A stretch of 64,000 bases of DNA from Lachnospiraceae bacterium (GTDB lineage: Bacteria; Bacillota; Clostridia; Lachnospirales; Lachnospiraceae): assembly GCA_022791975.1 (NCBI GenBank), contig JAAWAC010000002.1, forward strand, positions 62,001 to 126,000, in the 5' to 3' direction. A program made the translations under genes and the position numbers. The notes below the pieces were generated by a model. That model was not told the DNA's origin and did no database searches. It saw nothing but the letters and a program-made list of their open reading frames with translations. Shown here piece after piece: positions 61,399 to 64,000 of the stretch. Each line of letters opens with the position of its first letter. Within the stretch, counting starts at the first letter, position 1.

Positions 61399-62247
61399 AT
61401 GGGAAGAAAGAAGAAAAAGACTTTATGCTCCATATGGTTATATCTGGCTTTACTTTTGCTGGCTGTCTGTACGTTGTTTCCCCTTTTCTGGGCGATCTCT
61501 TCATCCCTGAGAAGCGATACAGAAATTTACACCTATGCCATGCCTTTTACCCTACAAACGCTATTTCCGGTGGAGCTTACCTGGGATTCCTATAAACAGC
61601 TGTTCACAGAATTTCATTTTATGCGTTCCATACTTAACACTTTAATTGTAGTAATCGTATTGATCCCCTGTGGTTGTCTTATAAACAGCATCGCGGCTCT
61701 GCCCTTTGCCTTGTTTGACTTTAAATTTAAAAATACCATATTTGCTATATTTATGGTATCCTTTATGATTCCCTTTGAATCCATTGCCATTCCCTTATAT
61801 AACCTGGTGAATCAGCTGGGGTGGGTGGATACCAAGACGGCGCTTATAGTGCCGGCCTTGGCCAATGGTCTGACCTTATTTTTATTTCGGCAATTTTTCA
61901 GTGACATTCCAACAAGCTTAATAGAAGCAGCCAGGGTGGATGGGGCTTCCTGGGCCACGGTATTCTTTCAGGTGATTATGCCTTCCTCCCTTCCCGTGTT
62001 TATCACCGCGGGTCTGATGCTCTTTGTCACTCAGTGGAATGCCTATATGTGGCCCCTGCTGGTGGGACGTTCGGAGTCCAGCAGAACCATTATGATTACG
62101 CTGGCAACCCTGAAAATGGAGAATCAGACCCTGTGGTCTTGCCTGTATGCTGGATCTGTCCTGTCAGCATTCATTCCCATTGCCCTGTTTTTGCCTCTTC
62201 AAAGGTATTTCGTAGAGGGCGTTACCAGCAGCGGAGTTAAGGGGTAA
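61399..62247 (+). CDS. ABC permease (MalG/UgpE type)
   Basis: A 282-residue second permease: FPLFWAISSSLRSDTEI, PFESIAIPLYNLVNQLGWVDT, the EAA loop LIEAARVDGASWATVFFQVIMP and TQWNAYMWPLLVG. No ATP-binding subunit is encoded in the operon, so a shared MsmX/UgpC-type ATPase elsewhere must energise it, which is usual for CUT1 importers in Firmicutes. Confidence 0.93.
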   Translation: MGRKKKKTLCSIWLYLALLLLAVCTLFPLFWAISSSLRSDTEIYTYAMPFTLQTLFPVELTWDSYKQLFTEFHFMRSILNTLIVVIVLIPCGCLINSIAALPFALFDFKFKNTIFAIFMVSFMIPFESIAIPLYNLVNQLGWVDTKTALIVPALANGLTLFLFRQFFSDIPTSLIEAARVDGASWATVFFQVIMPSSLPVFITAGLMLFVTQWNAYMWPLLVGRSESSRTIMITLATLKMENQTLWSCLYAGSVLSAFIPIALFLPLQRYFVEGVTSSGVKG

Positions 62248-62280
62248 TAAAAGAGTGTTTTTGCCAGAATCGGTTAAATT

Positions 62281-62311
62281 TTCGTGCAAAGTATTGCTTT
62301 CTTCGTGCAAA
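62281..62311 (+). promoter_or_regulatory. Direct repeats, candidate RelB/DinJ-type operator
   Basis: TTCGTGCAAA occurs at 62281-62290 and 62302-62311, a 21-bp phase (two helical turns), with the second copy between the -35 and -10 boxes of the 62294 promoter. This is the arrangement expected for a dimeric ribbon-helix-helix autoregulator. Confidence 0.65.
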
Positions 62312-62322
62312 CAGCATATACT
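62294..62322 (+). promoter_or_regulatory. Promoter of the antitoxin-ribokinase pair
   Basis: TTGCTT (62294-62299), 17 nt, TATACT (62317-62322), 33 nt before ATG 62355. Confidence 0.72.
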
Positions 62323-62354
62323 GATTGTTATCAAGAGGGGAGTTGGTTGATAGT

Positions 62355-62552
62355 ATGGCTGGCACTACTTCCAATATTAGCATTCGTATGGATGCGGATT
62401 TAAAGGCGCAGGCGGACGCCTTGTTCGCAGAGCTTGGCATGAACCTGTCCACAGCGTTTCATATTTTTGTTCGCCAGTCCCTTCGTGAGGGGAGAATTCC
62501 TTTTTATATATCCCTGAATCAGCCAGATAAGGAGACGGAGTACATAAAATGA
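62355..62552 (+). CDS. RelB/DinJ-family ribbon-helix-helix protein (orphan antitoxin-like)
   Basis: A 65-residue DNA-binding protein with the RelB/DinJ opening NISIRMDADLKAQADALFAELGMNLSTAFHIFVRQSLREGRIPF. Usual DinJ antitoxins are about 85-90 residues; here the toxin-binding tail is short and no YafQ/RelE toxin gene follows. Instead the stop overlaps the ribokinase ATG (ATGA), so the two proteins are coupled. Its own promoter carries paired repeats. More likely a transcriptional regulator of sugar use than half of a toxin-antitoxin system. ATG 62355 chosen; GGGGAG lies 13 nt upstream, which is long. Confidence 0.8.
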   Translation: MAGTTSNISIRMDADLKAQADALFAELGMNLSTAFHIFVRQSLREGRIPFYISLNQPDKETEYIK

Positions 62553-63454
62553 AAGTGCTATGTTTTGGTTCATTAAATATTGATTACACCTACAAAGTAG
62601 ACCATTTTGTAAAAAAGGGAGAGACCCTCTCCTCCGAGTCTCTACAGGTATTCAGTGGTGGTAAGGGCCTGAATCAGTCCATTGCCCTGGCAAAGGCCGG
62701 TGTGGAGACCTGGCATGCCGGTTCCATTGGTGAGGACGGAAGATTTTTACTGGAGCAAATGGAGGAAGCGGGCGTTAACACCCAATGTGTGACTGTTCTA
62801 AAGGAAACCCGGACGGGTAATGCCATTATCCAAAACGATAAAGAGGGGGATAACTGTATTCTCCTGTATGGGGGAGCCAATCAGGCCATCACAGAGGTGC
62901 AGGTGGATCAGGTGCTGGAACGCTTTGAAAAAGGAGATTTTCTCGTGCTGCAAAATGAGATCAATGAGATGAGTTACCTGATGGAACAGGCCCATAAAAA
63001 AGGACTGAAGCTTGTGTTGAATCCCTCTCCTATGAATGAAAAGATACAGAAGCTTCCCCTGGAATATGTGGACTATTTTCTTTTGAATGAGATCGAGGCC
63101 GGGCAGATTTTGGGACAGGATGTGAGAGAGGGCTTTGACAAGGAGAAGCTTACCCAGGCTCTCCAGAAATGCTTCCCCCATGCAGCCATAGTGTTAACTT
63201 TGGGGGAGGAGGGTTCTGCCTATATAGATAGAAGAGAAAGCTTCCAACAGCCGGCTTACAAGGTCAAAGCTTTGGATACCACAGCGGCTGGGGATACCTT
63301 TACAGGATATTTTATCGGGGGACTTTTAAGAGGGCAGACTGTCCGGGAAGCCATGGATATGGCTACCAAAGCTTCGGCTATAGCAGTGACCAGGCTGGGG
63401 GCTTCCCCGTCCATTCCGTCCTTGGCGGAGGTGGAGGCGTTTAAGGTTTCCTAG
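62549..63454 (+). CDS. rbsK: Ribokinase (PfkB family)
   Basis: A 301-residue kinase phosphorylating ribose (or a related sugar) at O5. N-terminal FGSLNIDYTYKVDHFVKKGET, FSGGKGLNQSIALAKAG, middle LLNEIEAGQILG and catalytic DTTAAGDTFTGYF. Overlaps the RHH gene by 4 nt. Together with the nucleoside hydrolase it would channel nucleoside ribose into the pentose phosphate pathway. The kinase half of the LacI fusion is a separate, distant copy. Followed by a strong terminator. Confidence 0.92.
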   Translation: MKVLCFGSLNIDYTYKVDHFVKKGETLSSESLQVFSGGKGLNQSIALAKAGVETWHAGSIGEDGRFLLEQMEEAGVNTQCVTVLKETRTGNAIIQNDKEGDNCILLYGGANQAITEVQVDQVLERFEKGDFLVLQNEINEMSYLMEQAHKKGLKLVLNPSPMNEKIQKLPLEYVDYFLLNEIEAGQILGQDVREGFDKEKLTQALQKCFPHAAIVLTLGEEGSAYIDRRESFQQPAYKVKALDTTAAGDTFTGYFIGGLLRGQTVREAMDMATKASAIAVTRLGASPSIPSLAEVEAFKVS

Positions 63455-63514
63455 GCAGTGACCATGTGAGAATATTAGAAACTGTGGTGATATTTGAAAG
63501 AAATTTAGGATTTC

Positions 63515-63561
63515 CCCTCTGTTGACAAGGGTCTATATCTTGCCAACAGAGGGTATTTTTT
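63515..63561 (+). terminator. Intrinsic terminator after ribokinase
   Basis: CCCTCTGTTG (63515-63524) pairs with CAACAGAGGG (63544-63553), then TATTTTTT (63554-63561). Classic strong terminator. Confidence 0.92.
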
Positions 63562-63592
63562 AGTCATCCTCAAGCCATAGACTGGAAGATCC

Positions 63593-63620
63593 TTGCAAAA
63601 CCCATAAAAATGTGTATACT
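63593..63620 (+). promoter_or_regulatory. Promoter of prfC
   Basis: TTGCAA (63593-63598), 16 nt ending in TGTG and TATACT (63615-63620), about 120 nt before the prfC start. Confidence 0.7.
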
Positions 63621-63643
63621 TATACATGGCAAACAAAAAATCA

Positions 63644-63707
63644 ATTCCCTTGTGAGGGTGAAAAGTCCTGCCGCAGGCATGGAGGCTGACACGTCATCTG
63701 TGGGAAT
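63644..63707 (+). ncRNA. Structured leader RNA candidate upstream of prfC
   Basis: ATTCCC (63644-63649) pairs with GGGAAT (63702-63707), enclosing about 50 nt with CCTG-CCG-CAGG and TGAC-AC-GTCA helical possibilities. It lies between the prfC promoter and coding region. It could be a regulatory leader; no known riboswitch class was recognised with confidence. Confidence 0.4.
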
Positions 63708-63740
63708 AAAAGAATAGAAGATAAGGACCTTACACAAACT

Positions 63741-64000
63741 ATGGAAAAAAAGTATGTAGATGAAATTAAACGGCGTAGAACCTTTGCAATTATATCCCAT
63801 CCGGATGCGGGAAAAACCACATTGACGGAAAAATTCCTCCTCTACGGCGGCGCCATTAACCTGGCCGGCTCTGTGAAAGGAAAGGCAACAGCACGCCATG
63901 CGGTGTCGGACTGGATGGAAATCGAAAAGGAGAGAGGAATCTCTGTGACCTCCTCTGTTCTGCAATTTGAGTATGGTGGAAATTGCATTAATATTCTGGA
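63741..64000 (+). CDS. prfC: Peptide chain release factor 3 (start; runs off window)
   Basis: The first 86 codons of RF3, a GTPase recycling RF1/RF2 from ribosomes. Translation gives [20 protein letters not shown] (P-loop HPDAGKT), then [21 protein letters not shown] and [12 protein letters not shown], a clear match to PrfC switch I rather than EF-G. ATG 63741; upstream AAGGACC is a weak ribosome site. The rest of the gene lies beyond 64000. Confidence 0.93.
   Translation, partial: MEKKYVDEIKRRRTFAIISHPDAGKTTLTEKFLLYGGAINLAGSVKGKATARHAVSDWMEIEKERGISVTSSVLQFEYGGNCINIL

Noticed and set aside
62355-62552. Complete type II toxin-antitoxin system
   Set aside because: No RelE/YafQ-type toxin gene next to the antitoxin-like gene on either side.
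63644-63707. Cobalamin-type riboswitch before prfC
   Set aside because: GGTGAAAAGTCC resembles part of the cobalamin core, but the remaining conserved boxes are absent and the gene context does not fit.
1-64000. CRISPR arrays, tRNA/rRNA genes, IS elements or prophage
   Set aside because: No regularly spaced repeats, cloverleaf-like sequences, transposase or phage proteins were recognised on either strand.

Overview
The window looks like chromosome of a strictly anaerobic Clostridia, most likely a gut Lachnospiraceae. Indicators are the zinc-ribbon/YARHG and TPM proteins, a DUF4358-MBOAT-DHHW trio, a CD1871A-type mini-protein, LoaP-type NusG paralogs, a DUF6020 membrane protein, many GTG/TTG starts behind strong GGAGG ribosome sites, and several ferredoxin/flavin redox proteins. 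Genus is not claimed. No tRNA, rRNA, CRISPR array, IS element or prophage was recognised.

Layout. 0.3-2.4 kb: thioredoxin reductase, a 50-residue CXXC protein and a NapH-type membrane iron-sulfur protein. 2.4-8.8 kb: envelope and zinc-ribbon proteins around malQ. 8.9-10.6 kb (minus): an ABC-F ATPase. 10.9-14.1 kb: a DUF4358 lipoprotein, MBOAT and DHHW acetylation operon. 14.3-19.5 kb: ftsH, a YyaL-type protein and an AI-2E family permease. 19.5-32.5 kb: a long co-directional redox operon (below). 32.6-35.1 kb: a DUF1275 membrane protein (+), then a TIM-barrel protein and a small alarmone synthetase (-). 35.1-55.1 kb: a capsular/exopolysaccharide locus whose 43-55 kb part is strikingly AT-rich and was probably acquired horizontally. 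55.3-63.5 kb: a Uma2 protein and a nucleoside/ribose utilisation locus. 63.7 kb to the end: start of prfC.

Main system. At 19.5-32.5 kb a promoter overlapped by a near-perfect Rex (NADH-sensing) operator drives an LDH-fold dehydrogenase with the malate-type active-site arginine, hdrB-hdrC-hdrA, flxD-flxC-flxB-flxA, a thiol:fumarate-reductase-like iron-sulfur subunit and flavoprotein, an AspT-family carrier and two-subunit fumarase. Read together this is oxaloacetate to malate to fumarate to succinate. The Flx-Hdr flavin-based bifurcation complex is apparently wired to a soluble, quinone-free fumarate reductase. The predicted sum is NADH + oxidised ferredoxin + fumarate giving NAD+, reduced ferredoxin and succinate (stoichiometry not determinable here), with succinate export by the AspT carrier. 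Individual families are known; the combination is an inference that I do not know to have been described.

Second system. Upstream of the polysaccharide locus is a promoter (TTGAAA-17-TATAAT) on a segment of about 230 bp bounded by two 27-bp lox-like sites with inverted arms and oppositely oriented 5-bp spacers. It reads like an invertible ON/OFF promoter, caught ON, in front of two tandem LoaP-type antiterminators. The locus then encodes a priming phosphoglycosyltransferase, a UDP-GalNAcA pathway (TviB/TviC-like), an AsnB-type amidotransferase, glycosyltransferases, Wzx, Wzy and an MBOAT/SGNH acetylation pair. The MBOAT gene is broken at a six-G tract, possibly a second phase-variation switch.

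Third locus. A LacI-type regulator fused to a full PfkB kinase faces an operon for a nucleoside hydrolase and a CUT1-type importer without its ATPase. A lone RelB/DinJ-type antitoxin gene is translationally coupled to a second ribokinase.
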